Assembly: GCF_027474405.1 (NCBI RefSeq) | Contig: NZ_CP114871.1 | Location: 558,001 to 622,000 of the forward strand | Reading direction: 5' to 3' | From: Caulobacter sp. NIBR2454 | GTDB taxonomy: Bacteria > Pseudomonadota > Alphaproteobacteria > Caulobacterales > Caulobacteraceae | DNA length: 64,000 nucleotides | Shown: in pieces, positions 19,762 to 28,444 of the stretch | How positions within the stretch are numbered: position 1 is the first letter of the stretch | How the letters are laid out: every line of letters begins with the position of its first letter | Translations under genes and position numbers: made by a program | Notes under the pieces: model-generated | What the model was told of the DNA's origin: nothing | The model's database searches: none | The model's input: only the letters and a program-made list of their open reading frames with translations

Positions 19762-20151
19762 ATGTCGACCTCGCTCCGCCCCGCAGCTTTGCTCACGCCC
19801 GAAGACGCCGGCGACCTGCCGGTGGGCGAGCTGTCGCGCCGCTTGGCCGCGGAACTGGCGGCCGCGGCTGCGATCTGCCGCGAGTGCGAGGTTCTGGCCG
19901 GCGATCTGGCCAATGACGGCGTGGCCATCGCCAACCTGACGCGCCTTCAGGCGCTCGACGAACTGACCCAGCGCCTCGCCGGTCTCTCCTGCGTGCTGGA
20001 ACGCATCAGCGAGCATGCCAACGGCGAATGGAGCCTGCAGCTCGAACCGCTGCTCAAGGGCCTTGGCCTAGCGGATCTGGTGGTGCGGCTGCGCACGGCC
20101 AACGTCGAACCCGCCTGGGATCGCCAGGCGGGCGAACCGGACCTCTGGTAG
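19762..20151 (+). CDS. cheU: CheU, small chemotaxis-operon protein
   Basis: This 129-residue, mostly helical protein has no recognised domain. It occupies the cheU position of the Caulobacter operon, between cheD and the third cheY. The visible sequence is a pair of amphipathic helices (ELSRRLAAELAAAAAICREC and ANLTRLQALDELTQRLAGLS) followed by a short tail ending in PDLW. Function is unknown; it may bind CheD or the array. The call rests on operon position and size. Confidence 0.75.
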   Translation: MSTSLRPAALLTPEDAGDLPVGELSRRLAAELAAAAAICRECEVLAGDLANDGVAIANLTRLQALDELTQRLAGLSCVLERISEHANGEWSLQLEPLLKGLGLADLVVRLRTANVEPAWDRQAGEPDLW

Positions 20152-20154
20152 CGA

Positions 20155-20763
20155 ATGTCCCTCGCCTCCGCCCTTCAGTCGGCGACCAGGATCCAGCTCG
20201 AACACGCGTCGGTGCTGGTGCTGGACGACAACGGGCAGTCTCTCGATATCCTCTGCCAGGTCGTCTACGGCTTTGGCGTGCGCACGGTGCATCGCGCCGA
20301 GACCGTGGCGGAGGCCAAGGAGCATGTGGCCAGCCAGACGCTGGATCTGATCCTGTCCGACGTGCAGATGCCCGAGCCGGACGGCTACGACTTCGTCCAT
20401 TGGCTGCGCCGTGAGGCCAAGGAGCCTAACCGCTTCGCTCCAGTCATTCTAATCACCGGCCACACGCGCCAGTCCCAGGTGCTGAAGGCCCGCGACAGCG
20501 GCGCCACCTTCACTGTCGCCAAGCCGCTGACACCGAAGGTCCTGCTCGAGCGCATCATCTGGATCGCGCGCGAGGACCGCATGTTCATCGAGTGCGACAG
20601 CTACATGGGACCGGACCGGCGCTTCAAGTTCGAAGGCCCCCCGATGGGGATGGAAGGCCGTCGCCATGATGACCTGCCGCCTGAGATGGGCGATCTCTCG
20701 GGTCCTGATCTGTCTCAGGACGAAATCAACAGCTTCATGAAGGTCGCAAAGGTCTCGATATGA
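20155..20763 (+). CDS. cheY3: CheY-like protein with Arg-rich C-terminal extension (CheYIII/CleA-like)
   Basis: This 202-residue protein has a REC domain at about 18-138 with phospho-acceptor Asp69 (ILSDVQMPEPDG) and Lys in FTVAKPLTP. It also has an extension of about 60 residues carrying GPDRRFK and GRRHDDLPPEM, with closely spaced arginines. In Caulobacter the protein at this operon position belongs to the Cle group, CheY-like proteins that bind c-di-GMP through an Arg-rich segment and act on the flagellar motor in surface attachment. c-di-GMP binding here is inferred from the arginine pattern. The stop overlaps the cheE start. Confidence 0.8.
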   Translation: MSLASALQSATRIQLEHASVLVLDDNGQSLDILCQVVYGFGVRTVHRAETVAEAKEHVASQTLDLILSDVQMPEPDGYDFVHWLRREAKEPNRFAPVILITGHTRQSQVLKARDSGATFTVAKPLTPKVLLERIIWIAREDRMFIECDSYMGPDRRFKFEGPPMGMEGRRHDDLPPEMGDLSGPDLSQDEINSFMKVAKVSI

Positions 20764-21230
20764 GCGTCGCGCGCAGTTTCCATGTGCCTAATCGGCTCGG
20801 CGCGGTGATGCGCCGGGCAGGGGGCATTCGCGCGAACGAGGCCATCGCGCGTGCTGAGGCGGGTGTCGAGCAGTTCCGCGAGGAAAGCCTCAAGACCATC
20901 GGCGAGATCATGGCCCAGCTGGACGAACGGTTCGGCCCGACCGCCGAACGTGACGGCGCCGATTTCGAGGAGCTCTACACTCTGGTTCTGCGGATGATCG
21001 ACGTCAGCGGCTTCGTGACCCATACGGGTCTGGACCGCAGCGCCGTGTCGCTCTGCACCCTGGTCGACACCATGGCTGAACGTGGCCGCTGGCGCTGGCC
21101 GGCGGTGGACGTCCACCTGGACGCCATGCGCTTGTTGTGGACGCAGGGCGAGACGCTTGCCGAGGGTGAGCGCGAGGCCGTGATCGACGGCCTCTACAAG
21201 GTCAGCAAGCACAAGCCCGCTTCGGAATAG
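20760..21230 (+). CDS. cheE: CheE, last gene of the chemotaxis operon
   Basis: This 156-residue helical protein has no recognised catalytic motif. Residues 1-35 are basic (VPNRLGAVMRRAGGIRANEA), and the rest is predicted mostly helical with FEELYTLVLRMIDVSGFVTH in the middle. Its place at the end of the operon, overlapping the third cheY by 4 bases, is that of Caulobacter cheE. Function unknown. A convergent hairpin region separates it from the cellulose operon. Confidence 0.75.
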   Translation: MSVARSFHVPNRLGAVMRRAGGIRANEAIARAEAGVEQFREESLKTIGEIMAQLDERFGPTAERDGADFEELYTLVLRMIDVSGFVTHTGLDRSAVSLCTLVDTMAERGRWRWPAVDVHLDAMRLLWTQGETLAEGEREAVIDGLYKVSKHKPASE

Positions 21231-21231
21231 G

Positions 21232-21276
21232 AAGGGCTCGCCGCACTGCGCGGCGTACCGCTCCTGATCAGCCCTT
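21232..21276. terminator. Nested inverted repeats between cheE and the cellulose operon
   Basis: Outer arms AAGGGCT (21232-21238) and AGCCCTT (21270-21276) enclose an inner stem CGCCGC/GCGGCG (21239-21244 and 21250-21255). The cruciform sits between two convergent operons and overlaps the stop of the minus-strand gene. Terminator function is likely but no T-run is present. Confidence 0.4.
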
Positions 21277-21783
21277 GTCCGACAGCTTGGCGAACAGGGT
21301 CTTCAGGTGGGTCTGGCCGTCCGCCGTAATGACGGGCGCTTCGGTTTCAGGCGCGTACTTGCGCAGCAGGCCTCGGCTGGCGGGGTGCGTGGCGACCGTC
21401 GGGGGCTTCGGCGCGACGACGACGGTGGGGCGAACCTCGGCGATGCTCACGGGCGAGGACTTGATCTTGAGTTCAGGCTTCGAGACGGGGGCGTCTTCAG
21501 GCGCGGCGGCCTCCGCGACCGGCTGAGCGAAACCTTGAAAAACTCGCTGACGGACCGCGGCGATCGCCGCACGGGCGCCATGCACGCGACCGGGGCCAGC
21601 AACCTCGACCTCCGCGACGAAGATCTCTTCCGGCTCATCGACGACCATGGGCGCCGGCAGCGGCGCCAGCACGGTGAAGTGGGATTCCGGCACGTCTCCA
21701 TCGTCCTCGACGTCGTCGAAGACCTGATAGGGAAGATCGACCTGGTTGATCTTCTGAAAGAGTCCGCGAACGTCGTTGACCAT
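21268..21783 (-). CDS. Small Pro/Ala/Val-rich protein at the end of the bcs operon, candidate BcsD partner
   Basis: This 171-residue protein has no signal peptide. It has two ordered-looking ends joined by a low-complexity Pro/Ala/Glu/Val-rich middle. The N-terminal helix (DVRGLFQKINQVDLPYQVF) resembles the short conserved segment of BcsR/BcsP-type cellulose proteins. The C-terminus (HLKTLFAKLSDKG) resembles the short amphipathic helix ending proline-rich cellulose accessory proteins. It follows bcsZ by 71 bases on the same strand. In Komagataeibacter the proline-rich BcsH (CcpAx), also next to bcsZ, scaffolds BcsD, so a similar role is proposed. The similarity is short and this is an inference; a chance resemblance remains possible. 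Confidence 0.55.
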   Translation of the reverse strand: MVNDVRGLFQKINQVDLPYQVFDDVEDDGDVPESHFTVLAPLPAPMVVDEPEEIFVAEVEVAGPGRVHGARAAIAAVRQRVFQGFAQPVAEAAAPEDAPVSKPELKIKSSPVSIAEVRPTVVVAPKPPTVATHPASRGLLRKYAPETEAPVITADGQTHLKTLFAKLSDKG

Positions 21784-21854
21784 TGTCGAGGCCTTAGCTT
21801 AGCCGTGACCTAGGTCTTAGCAGAGCTTTCAGGACAAGGGACTGCGGCGCAGTG

Positions 21855-22907
21855 TCATAGGCCTATGCGTTTACGACCCAAGTCCTTGCGCGCCACTGCA
21901 GCCAACAGTTGCAGCACCGACGAATAATAGTTGGGTTCTTCGACTCGCCATTTGGCGATTCCGACGTCGGCCAGCACCAGGGCCGCCACCGCCGCGCCGC
22001 CGTTAGACAACGGATAGGGCGCGACCTCGCCGGTCATCACGTCGATCCAGGCGGGCGAGCGCTTGTCGTCCTTGAAGCCGGCGCGCCAAAGGGCGGCGAT
22101 GCTGCGCACCTGCCGCCGATCCTTTTCCCCGCCCCACACCAGATAGAGAGGCGCGCGGATCGCGTCGAAGCCAAAGCGTGGCGGCCGCCCGGCGGCCGGG
22201 GCCAGACGCCCGTCAACGCCAATGAAAACCCAATCGGATGGCAGAGCGCTTTGACCGAACAGGGCGAGATCGGCCAGTTCCAGTCCGCCGGCGATCGTCG
22301 CCTGCCAGGGGCCGGCGGGATCCATCTGCGCGAAGGCCTTCAGGGCCGGCAGCACGAAGTAGGAGGGGTTGTAGGTGACGCCGTCGGCGCCGGCGAAACC
22401 CTCCAGCCCCGGCAGCAGCACCGAACGCCCCGCGATCTGGGTGATCAGGCCACGGCCGATGGCGCCGCGAATTTCCGCTGAAGCACGGGCGTAGTCCTCG
22501 CTGCGCCAGCGTTCAGACGCCCTCAACAGCGCCCAGGCGATGAAGATGTCGCCATCGGTGGCGTTATTAGGATCGGTGAGCGGCGGCTCGGCCGTCGGAT
22601 CGTAGCGCCAGCTGAACAGTCGCACGTCCGGTCGGGCCAGATTGGCGTTGGTCCAGGTCCAGACCTTTTCGAAGGTTTCGCGGTCCTCGAAGGCCTCGGC
22701 CAGCAGCATCGCCCAGCCCTGGCCCTCCGTATGGGAGACGCCGCCATTGCCGTTGTCGACGATGCGCCCGTCCGGCTGCATATAGCGGGCCTTGAAGCTT
22801 TCCCAGGTCTCGCCTTCCTCGGCGCAGGCCGTCGCGCCGGGCAAGATCATCGCCAGGGCCGCGGCGGCCAGCAGGGAGCGGCGATTTGAGAGAGCGTGGG
22901 TCTTCAT
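21855..22907 (-). CDS. bcsZ: GH8 endo-beta-1,4-glucanase BcsZ
   Basis: This secreted endoglucanase belongs to glycoside hydrolase family 8 and trims glucan chains in cellulose operons. Residues 1-30 form a signal peptide with an Arg pair (NRRSLLAAAALAMILPG). The catalytic acid Glu61 lies in the signature VSHTEGQGWAML, and the second acid region is ATDGDIFIAWALL. The ATG at 22907 was chosen over a GTG at 22931 because the longer form puts eight polar residues before the signal peptide. It lies 33 bases after bcsD. About 350 residues, normal for BcsZ. Confidence 0.9.
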   Translation of the reverse strand: MKTHALSNRRSLLAAAALAMILPGATACAEEGETWESFKARYMQPDGRIVDNGNGGVSHTEGQGWAMLLAEAFEDRETFEKVWTWTNANLARPDVRLFSWRYDPTAEPPLTDPNNATDGDIFIAWALLRASERWRSEDYARASAEIRGAIGRGLITQIAGRSVLLPGLEGFAGADGVTYNPSYFVLPALKAFAQMDPAGPWQATIAGGLELADLALFGQSALPSDWVFIGVDGRLAPAAGRPPRFGFDAIRAPLYLVWGGEKDRRQVRSIAALWRAGFKDDKRSPAWIDVMTGEVAPYPLSNGGAAVAALVLADVGIAKWRVEEPNYYSSVLQLLAAVARKDLGRKRIGL

Positions 22908-22940
22908 CGGCCCATCGATGACATTTTGCACGGGCGCGCG

Positions 22941-23435
22941 CTAGACGCCGTGGAACAGCTCGAGCGGCTCTGCGCCGTCGCTGGCGCGCAGAGTCTTGTC
23001 GATCGGGCTGCCCTGGGCTTGGAGCCAGACCGTATAGGCGCCTTCGAGCACCGACGCCCAGGCGCTGGCCCAGATTTTTTCGTCGGCTTGCGTCACCACG
23101 TCGGGGTAGGCGCCATGCACGATGCGCACGCCGTCCGAGACGGCGGTCAGACGAACCCAGCCCCAGTCCATGCCGGACCAGACCTTGTTCATCGCCGTCT
23201 CCAGCTCCTCAAGGGTATCGACCTTGGCCAGCGGCGTGGCCTGCGCCATGCGACGTCCCACCTGGCGCAGAAAGTTGCGCACTTCCTCGGGGTCGGCGCC
23301 GCTGTGCAGCTCGCCCACCAGGGCCGCGAGGAAACCGCGCCATTGCGGGTTTAGCTGCCGCTGGGTGCGGCGGTAATAGGCGAGGTCGGATGCCTGAACG
23401 TCCTTGTCCGCCATCCACGGGGTTGGGGTTTTCAT
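22941..23435 (-). CDS. bcsD: Cellulose synthase subunit BcsD
   Basis: This 164-residue protein matches BcsD (AcsD) in its core: LRQVGRRMAQATPLAKVDTL, a central VWSGMDWGWVRL, the VRIVHGAYPDV strand and ASVLEGAYTVWLQAQG near the end. In Komagataeibacter BcsD forms octameric periplasmic or cytoplasmic-side channels that line up glucan chains and are needed for crystalline cellulose I. An N-terminal 25-residue segment (YYRRTQRQLNPQWRGFL) precedes the core. The ATG overlaps the bcsC stop (ATGA). BcsD in a Caulobacterales locus with fused BcsAB implies a type I, crystalline-cellulose operon. Confidence 0.88.
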   Translation of the reverse strand: MKTPTPWMADKDVQASDLAYYRRTQRQLNPQWRGFLAALVGELHSGADPEEVRNFLRQVGRRMAQATPLAKVDTLEELETAMNKVWSGMDWGWVRLTAVSDGVRIVHGAYPDVVTQADEKIWASAWASVLEGAYTVWLQAQGSPIDKTLRASDGAEPLELFHGV

Positions 23436-26400
23436 CGAGGGCCTCCGATCGCCTGGCGGATGTAAAGCCCGACCGTGGTCTCACTGTACTCGCCGAAATT
23501 GTCGAAACTCAGCGCCCCGCCGAACGTGGTGGTGGGCGTGAACTTGTAGTCGATGGCCGCGCGACCGTTGACGCCAAAGCCGCTGCGGCTGCTGCCGGAG
23601 AAGCCGCGCTTCACGTCCGGGTCCTGCGCCGAAATGGCGTTCTGCGCGCCTTGAAGGGTCGGATCAGTGGGGAAGTAATCCCGCGCGGACTGGCTGTAGG
23701 TCTGGTAGCCCGGCGTGGCGCGAAGCTCGCCGCCCCAGCGCTCGCCCTGAACCTTCCAGCTCATGGGGAAGGCGACGGCGGTGAACTGCTGCGGGCTGAA
23801 ATAGCCGCCGTTCCCGTACGAGAAGACGTTCTGGTTGTTGTCGTAGGCCTGAAGGTTCAGGTTCGCGCCCAGCTGCACCACCTGGCGCGTGCTGACATAG
23901 GGACGAATATAGCCGCCGACGTTGAATTGCAGGCTCTCATTCTCTTCGACCAGCCGGCCGTCATACTTGCTGGCCGAGGCGTCGGCGTAGAAGCCCAGCT
24001 TGCCGCGCTCGTACGCCACGCCGATCCCGGCGGTGTTGCGCATCACCTGGCCCCAGCGGCGGCCGGTCAGCGGGTCACGCGACGAGGCGTAGGAGGTGAC
24101 GCTGTCCGTCACCGCCCGGCGCTCGATCCACACGCGCGGGCGCAGGCCGCCGATATTGGGCTCGACCGAAAGCCCGCCGGTCATTTCTGGCGGCTTGGCG
24201 AAACCGATGGGCGTGACGCCCATATCGACCTTCAGGCCATCGACCTCATAGGCCACCTGGGCGGCGACCCCGGCGGCGGTGTGCGGGTTGGGCCGGCGCA
24301 GGACCGGCGGCGTGACGTCCGAAATGGTGTCGCGCGCCACCGACAGCGGATTTGTGCCAAAGCGTTGCAGGCTGTCGTCGGTGGGTGTGCCCGCGTCCAG
24401 CGACACCGGATTCAGCGTCGCGCTCAGACGGCCCCGACCAAACGGCGAGATCGAGCCGGTGACCTTGGCCGACAGCTCGTGCAACTGGCTGAGGCCCGCT
24501 TCGCCGCTGCGGGCGCGGAAATCGACATTGGAGTCCACGCGCGGGGCGATGGTCTCCGACAGGTCGGCGATCTGGCGGTCGATGGACTGCAAAACCCCGT
24601 CCCGCGCGGGCGTGCGCGGCAATAGTGGGTTCACCGGCGTCGGCAGGGCGCCATAACCCCCGACGGGCGGCGTGTTCTGATAGGTCTGCGGCTGTACCGG
24701 ATAGGTAGGCTGTGACTGCGACGGGTAGACATAGGGCGAGGTGTAGACCGGCGGCGCGTAGTTGGGCGCGGCCGGCGCCGGAGCCAGCAGCGACGGCGTG
24801 GTCGGATAGAACGGCGCCGACAGAGCCGGGGCCTGATAGACCGGGGCCTGATAGGCGGGCGCGGCGTAGGTCGGCTGCGGCGGCACGGGCGCCGGATAGG
24901 TTGGCGCGGCGCGGCGCACCGGGGCCTTGGCCTTCGCCTTCGGCTTTGCGGGGGTGGCGGCGCGCGTCTGCGGCTGCGTCGGCGCCCGATAGGTCGGCGC
25001 GGGTTGAGCTGGGGCCTGATACCGAGGCGCTTGGTATTGCGGCGCCTGATAGGTCGGATAGGCTGGCGGCGCATAGACCGTCGGCGGCGTCACGGGCGCG
25101 GCGTATGTCTGGGTCGGATAGACCGGCGCCGGATAGGTCGGCGCGGCGTAGGTCTGAGCCGGATAGCTGGGCGCATAGACCGGTGCGGCCGCCTGAGGGG
25201 CGTAGGTCGGGGCCTGATAGACCGGCGCTTGATAGGTTTGCTGTTGCTGCGGCGCATAGTAGGACGGCGCCGTCGCCATGGGCGCGGCGGCCTGGGGCGC
25301 CTGGTAAGTCTGCGTGGGATACAGCGGCGCGGGGCGGGTCTGCTGCGCGGGCTGCTGCAGCGGCGGCAGATAGGTCTGGGCCTGATAGCCCGGCTGCGGC
25401 GCCGGCGAGGGATAGTTCGGGTCGGCGTAGGTCGGGGCCGTCTGATAGGCCGGCGTCGCCTGGGTGGGATAGGCCTGGCTCGGCGGATAGACGGGGCTTT
25501 GGCCGTAGGGGTTCAGCGCCGCGGGCGTCTGGGCCTGGGCCAGCATGAAGGCGTCCTGCGCCGGCGGCATGTCGACAAAGCCGGCGTTGACCGCGAACTG
25601 CGGCTCCGGCGCTGACGGCGCCGGGCTCCATGCGACCTGTGTCGCGACAGGCGCCTCATTCCAGGCGGTCTGCGCTAAGGGCTGGTCGAAGCTCGCGGGC
25701 AGCATGTAGCCAGGTATTGGCGGCTGCAGGGCGGTGGTCGGCGATGACGGAACAGGCTGGTATGGCGTGAACACCGCCGGGCCGCTGGACTGGCTGCGGA
25801 ACGGGTTCACGCCCAAGGCGCCCGACGGCGTCTGGTAGGGCGAGACCGGAACCGGCTGAACGCCAGTATAGAGCGACGGACCAATCGGCACGCCCTGGCG
25901 TTCGCGCAGGACGCGGGCGGTCTCCAGCGCCTTGATGGCCGCGCTCTTGTCGCCAGTGGACTGCTCGATGCGTGCGGCGATCAGATAAAGGTTCGGATCG
26001 CCCGGCGTGCGTTGCATGGCCGCGCGCAGCAGCTCCTTGGCGCGGGGCACGTCGCCGCGCGCCACCGCCGCCTCGAGCACGCCGTTCAGCGCCTCGGGAT
26101 CGTTCGGATTCTGGCGCAGCAGGACGTCATAGACCTGACCCGCTTGGGCCGAGAGCCCGCCGGTCTGATAGACCCGGGCCAGGGTGGACAAGAGGCGCGT
26201 GTCGTTCGGGGCCGTGGCGAAGGCGTTCGATAGCACATCGAAGGCCTGGGCGTAGTCGCCGGCCAGACGCAGGCGATCCGCCCGCTCCGATCCCAGGGTG
26301 GCCACAAGGCCCGCCATGCCCTGGCGGCCCGAAGGGGTGTTGGCGGCCGGCGTCGCGCCGATCTGGCGGATCAGGGCGGCGGCCTCGGCGTCGCGGCCCG

Positions 26401-28444
26401 ACCGCGCCAGAACCGAGACGAAACCGCCATAGGAAGCGGGGTCGGCGCCGACCGCGCCGCTGGTCAGGATGCGCTGGGCCAGGGCCTGCGCCTGGGCCTT
26501 GTCGCCAAGGTCGAACAGGGCGTCGGCGATCGAACCCTGGACGCCCACCGTCATGTTCGGCCGCGCCAGCAGTTCGCGCAGCAGGGTCAGGGCCTCGCCA
26601 TTGCGGCCGCTGGTCCGAAGGTCCTTGGCCTGCTGTATGGCGGTGTCGAGATAGAGCTGCTCAGCCAGGCTGTTGAGGGCCGGGGTGCGCGCCTGCGGAT
26701 GGATGCGCGACAGCAGGGCGTAGGCTTCGGACGAGCGGCCCTGTTGCTGGGCGTAGAGCGCGGCGGCGTTCAGACCCTCGACCGTGGTGCTCTGCGCCAG
26801 CATGGCCATCAGGCCGTCTGCGGCGGGCGCCTGGCCCTGGCTGACCAGGAAGCGGGCGAAATCGTAGCGGATCCACGGGTCGATCGGATCGGCGGCCAGG
26901 GCCGCCTCGAAGCTGGCGTAAGCGGACGAGTAGTCGCCGGCCGCCAGGTATTGCTGGGCCTTGGCGTGTTCGATGCGACCGCGGGTGTCGTTGATCGGAC
27001 CGGCGGTGCGATCGACGGTCTGGCGCGCCAGCTGTTCGGCCTCGGCGAAACGGTTCAGCCGTAGCAGAGTCTCGATCAGCCCGGCCTGGGCGTCGGTATT
27101 GGTGCGGTTGGCGGCCAGCACCTGGCGATACAGCTGCTCGGCCTCGGCGTTTCGGCCCGAACGCAGGAAGATGTCCGCCAGCAGTTGCTGGGCCAGCGCC
27201 CGGTCCTTCGACGAACCCGACGCCAGCGGCCGCGCCAGCCGCTCGGCCTGGGCCACGTCGCCCCGCGCGGCGGCGGCCTGGGCCGCGCGCAGGTCGGCGA
27301 AGAAGGTGGCCGTCCCTAGCGCTTCGCTCCAGCGACCCCGGCTGGCCGGCGCGGCGCGGATAGCGCGCTGCAGATAGGTCTTGGCGTCGACGAAGTTTTC
27401 GCGGCGCAAGCGCACCAGGCCCACGCCGCCCAGCGCGTCGCCGTCGTTGGAGCGGACACGCAAGGCCGCTTGGAAATTCTGTTCGGCGGTGGCCAGATCG
27501 CCGCGCTCGAGCGCCGCGAAGCCCTGGGTCCGATAAGGCGCTCCCCGATCGACCGGCGCGGCCGCCCGCTGGACTTGAGCCTTGGCGGCGGTTTCCTTGG
27601 CCTCGGCGATCTTGGCGCTGATCTGGGCGTCGGCGCCGGTGCGCAGATAGTCCTCGTAGAGGCCTTCGTCGCTCGGTCGCGCGCCCAGCCACAATAGGGC
27701 CTGTCGCCATGAGGTGCGAGCCTGTCCCGCCACCGCGCCGCCGTCACGCGACAGGCGGGCGAGTTGGGCGATGCCCTCGCGGCGGGTCGATTCCTGATAG
27801 GTAAGCGCCTGGCCCAGGGCCAGGGCGACGGCCTTGTCGTTGGGCCGCTCCTTGAGCAGCGCCTCCAGGCCGCGACGGCCCTCCGCCGCGCTTTCGGAGA
27901 CGCCCGACAGGGTCTGGTAGTATTCGAGCCGATAGGCGGCGGGCGGATTGCCGTTCGGGAATGCCTTGCGATAGGCGCGAACGGCGCCCGTGGTGTCGCC
28001 AGCGCGGGCCAGGCGGCGAGCGTCGGCCACTTCCGGGGAGGCGCCGCCTCTGGCCGCCGCCGCGGCGGCGACCGTGCCGCTGCCGGCGCGCACCTGGGCC
28101 AGGGACGCCAGTCGGGAGTCATTGGGCGCGACGCCGCGAAGACGGTCGGTCCAGCGCTTGGCGGCGTCCTGGTTGCCGTCCTCGGCGGCGTATCGAGCCA
28201 GGGCCGCCAGGGTGTCGGCGTTCCGGGGATCAGCCGCGAGCGCGCGTTGCAGCGCCTGCTCCGCCAGGTCCTTGCGTCCCCGTTCACGCCAGAAGGTCGC
28301 CTGCTTCAGCAGGGCGCTCACCGCCTGGCCCGTACTCTGGGCCTCGACGGCGCTCGGCATGATCAAGGCGGCCGCGGTCGCGGCCGCCACGACGCCGGCG
28401 GTCAATGCCCCTGCGGGACCTAAGGGAGCGGAGCGACGCTTCAT
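23432..28444 (-). CDS. bcsC: Cellulose export protein BcsC (TPR repeats, long Pro/Tyr/Gln insert, outer-membrane barrel)
   Basis: This protein is about 1670 residues, against roughly 1150-1300 in well-known BcsC. It has a signal peptide (about 1-36, ending MPSAVEA). A long array of TPR helices (about 40-870) binds periplasmic peptidoglycan or cellulose and spans the periplasm. A Pro/Tyr/Gln/Ala-rich region at about 975-1265 is described separately. The C-terminal BCSC_C domain (about 1330-1670) should be the outer-membrane beta-barrel through which the glucan leaves. The ATG at 28444 overlaps the bcsAB stop (ATGA) and begins the signal peptide; an upstream in-frame extension to 28561 is overlap with bcsAB. 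Confidence 0.9.
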   Translation of the reverse strand: MKRRSAPLGPAGALTAGVVAAATAAALIMPSAVEAQSTGQAVSALLKQATFWRERGRKDLAEQALQRALAADPRNADTLAALARYAAEDGNQDAAKRWTDRLRGVAPNDSRLASLAQVRAGSGTVAAAAAARGGASPEVADARRLARAGDTTGAVRAYRKAFPNGNPPAAYRLEYYQTLSGVSESAAEGRRGLEALLKERPNDKAVALALGQALTYQESTRREGIAQLARLSRDGGAVAGQARTSWRQALLWLGARPSDEGLYEDYLRTGADAQISAKIAEAKETAAKAQVQRAAAPVDRGAPYRTQGFAALERGDLATAEQNFQAALRVRSNDGDALGGVGLVRLRRENFVDAKTYLQRAIRAAPASRGRWSEALGTATFFADLRAAQAAAARGDVAQAERLARPLASGSSKDRALAQQLLADIFLRSGRNAEAEQLYRQVLAANRTNTDAQAGLIETLLRLNRFAEAEQLARQTVDRTAGPINDTRGRIEHAKAQQYLAAGDYSSAYASFEAALAADPIDPWIRYDFARFLVSQGQAPAADGLMAMLAQSTTVEGLNAAALYAQQQGRSSEAYALLSRIHPQARTPALNSLAEQLYLDTAIQQAKDLRTSGRNGEALTLLRELLARPNMTVGVQGSIADALFDLGDKAQAQALAQRILTSGAVGADPASYGGFVSVLARSGRDAEAAALIRQIGATPAANTPSGRQGMAGLVATLGSERADRLRLAGDYAQAFDVLSNAFATAPNDTRLLSTLARVYQTGGLSAQAGQVYDVLLRQNPNDPEALNGVLEAAVARGDVPRAKELLRAAMQRTPGDPNLYLIAARIEQSTGDKSAAIKALETARVLRERQGVPIGPSLYTGVQPVPVSPYQTPSGALGVNPFRSQSSGPAVFTPYQPVPSSPTTALQPPIPGYMLPASFDQPLAQTAWNEAPVATQVAWSPAPSAPEPQFAVNAGFVDMPPAQDAFMLAQAQTPAALNPYGQSPVYPPSQAYPTQATPAYQTAPTYADPNYPSPAPQPGYQAQTYLPPLQQPAQQTRPAPLYPTQTYQAPQAAAPMATAPSYYAPQQQQTYQAPVYQAPTYAPQAAAPVYAPSYPAQTYAAPTYPAPVYPTQTYAAPVTPPTVYAPPAYPTYQAPQYQAPRYQAPAQPAPTYRAPTQPQTRAATPAKPKAKAKAPVRRAAPTYPAPVPPQPTYAAPAYQAPVYQAPALSAPFYPTTPSLLAPAPAAPNYAPPVYTSPYVYPSQSQPTYPVQPQTYQNTPPVGGYGALPTPVNPLLPRTPARDGVLQSIDRQIADLSETIAPRVDSNVDFRARSGEAGLSQLHELSAKVTGSISPFGRGRLSATLNPVSLDAGTPTDDSLQRFGTNPLSVARDTISDVTPPVLRRPNPHTAAGVAAQVAYEVDGLKVDMGVTPIGFAKPPEMTGGLSVEPNIGGLRPRVWIERRAVTDSVTSYASSRDPLTGRRWGQVMRNTAGIGVAYERGKLGFYADASASKYDGRLVEENESLQFNVGGYIRPYVSTRQVVQLGANLNLQAYDNNQNVFSYGNGGYFSPQQFTAVAFPMSWKVQGERWGGELRATPGYQTYSQSARDYFPTDPTLQGAQNAISAQDPDVKRGFSGSSRSGFGVNGRAAIDYKFTPTTTFGGALSFDNFGEYSETTVGLYIRQAIGGPR
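24650..25515 (-). repeat. Degenerate Pro/Tyr/Gln/Ala repeat region inside bcsC
   Basis: About 290 residues of bcsC consist of irregular short repeats such as YQAP, PTYP, YPTQTYAAP and QAPVYQAPTYAPQ, with Tyr spaced every 4-8 residues. One Lys-rich island (KPKAKAKAPVRR) lies in the middle. It lies between the TPR array and the barrel domain. The codon pattern is repetitive at DNA level (tagaccgg, gataggtcgg on the plus strand), so copy number could vary by slippage. Confidence 0.85.

Noticed and set aside
24650..25515. CRISPR-like array
   Set aside because: The periodic DNA repeats are irregular, lie inside the bcsC frame and have no constant spacer or repeat length; no cas gene is present.
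24712..25615. Plus-strand frames with repeated GPDRPALDR or RIDRRRIGRR-like text
   Set aside because: They are the antisense reading of the bcsC repeat region, not a separate repeat protein or collagen-like gene.
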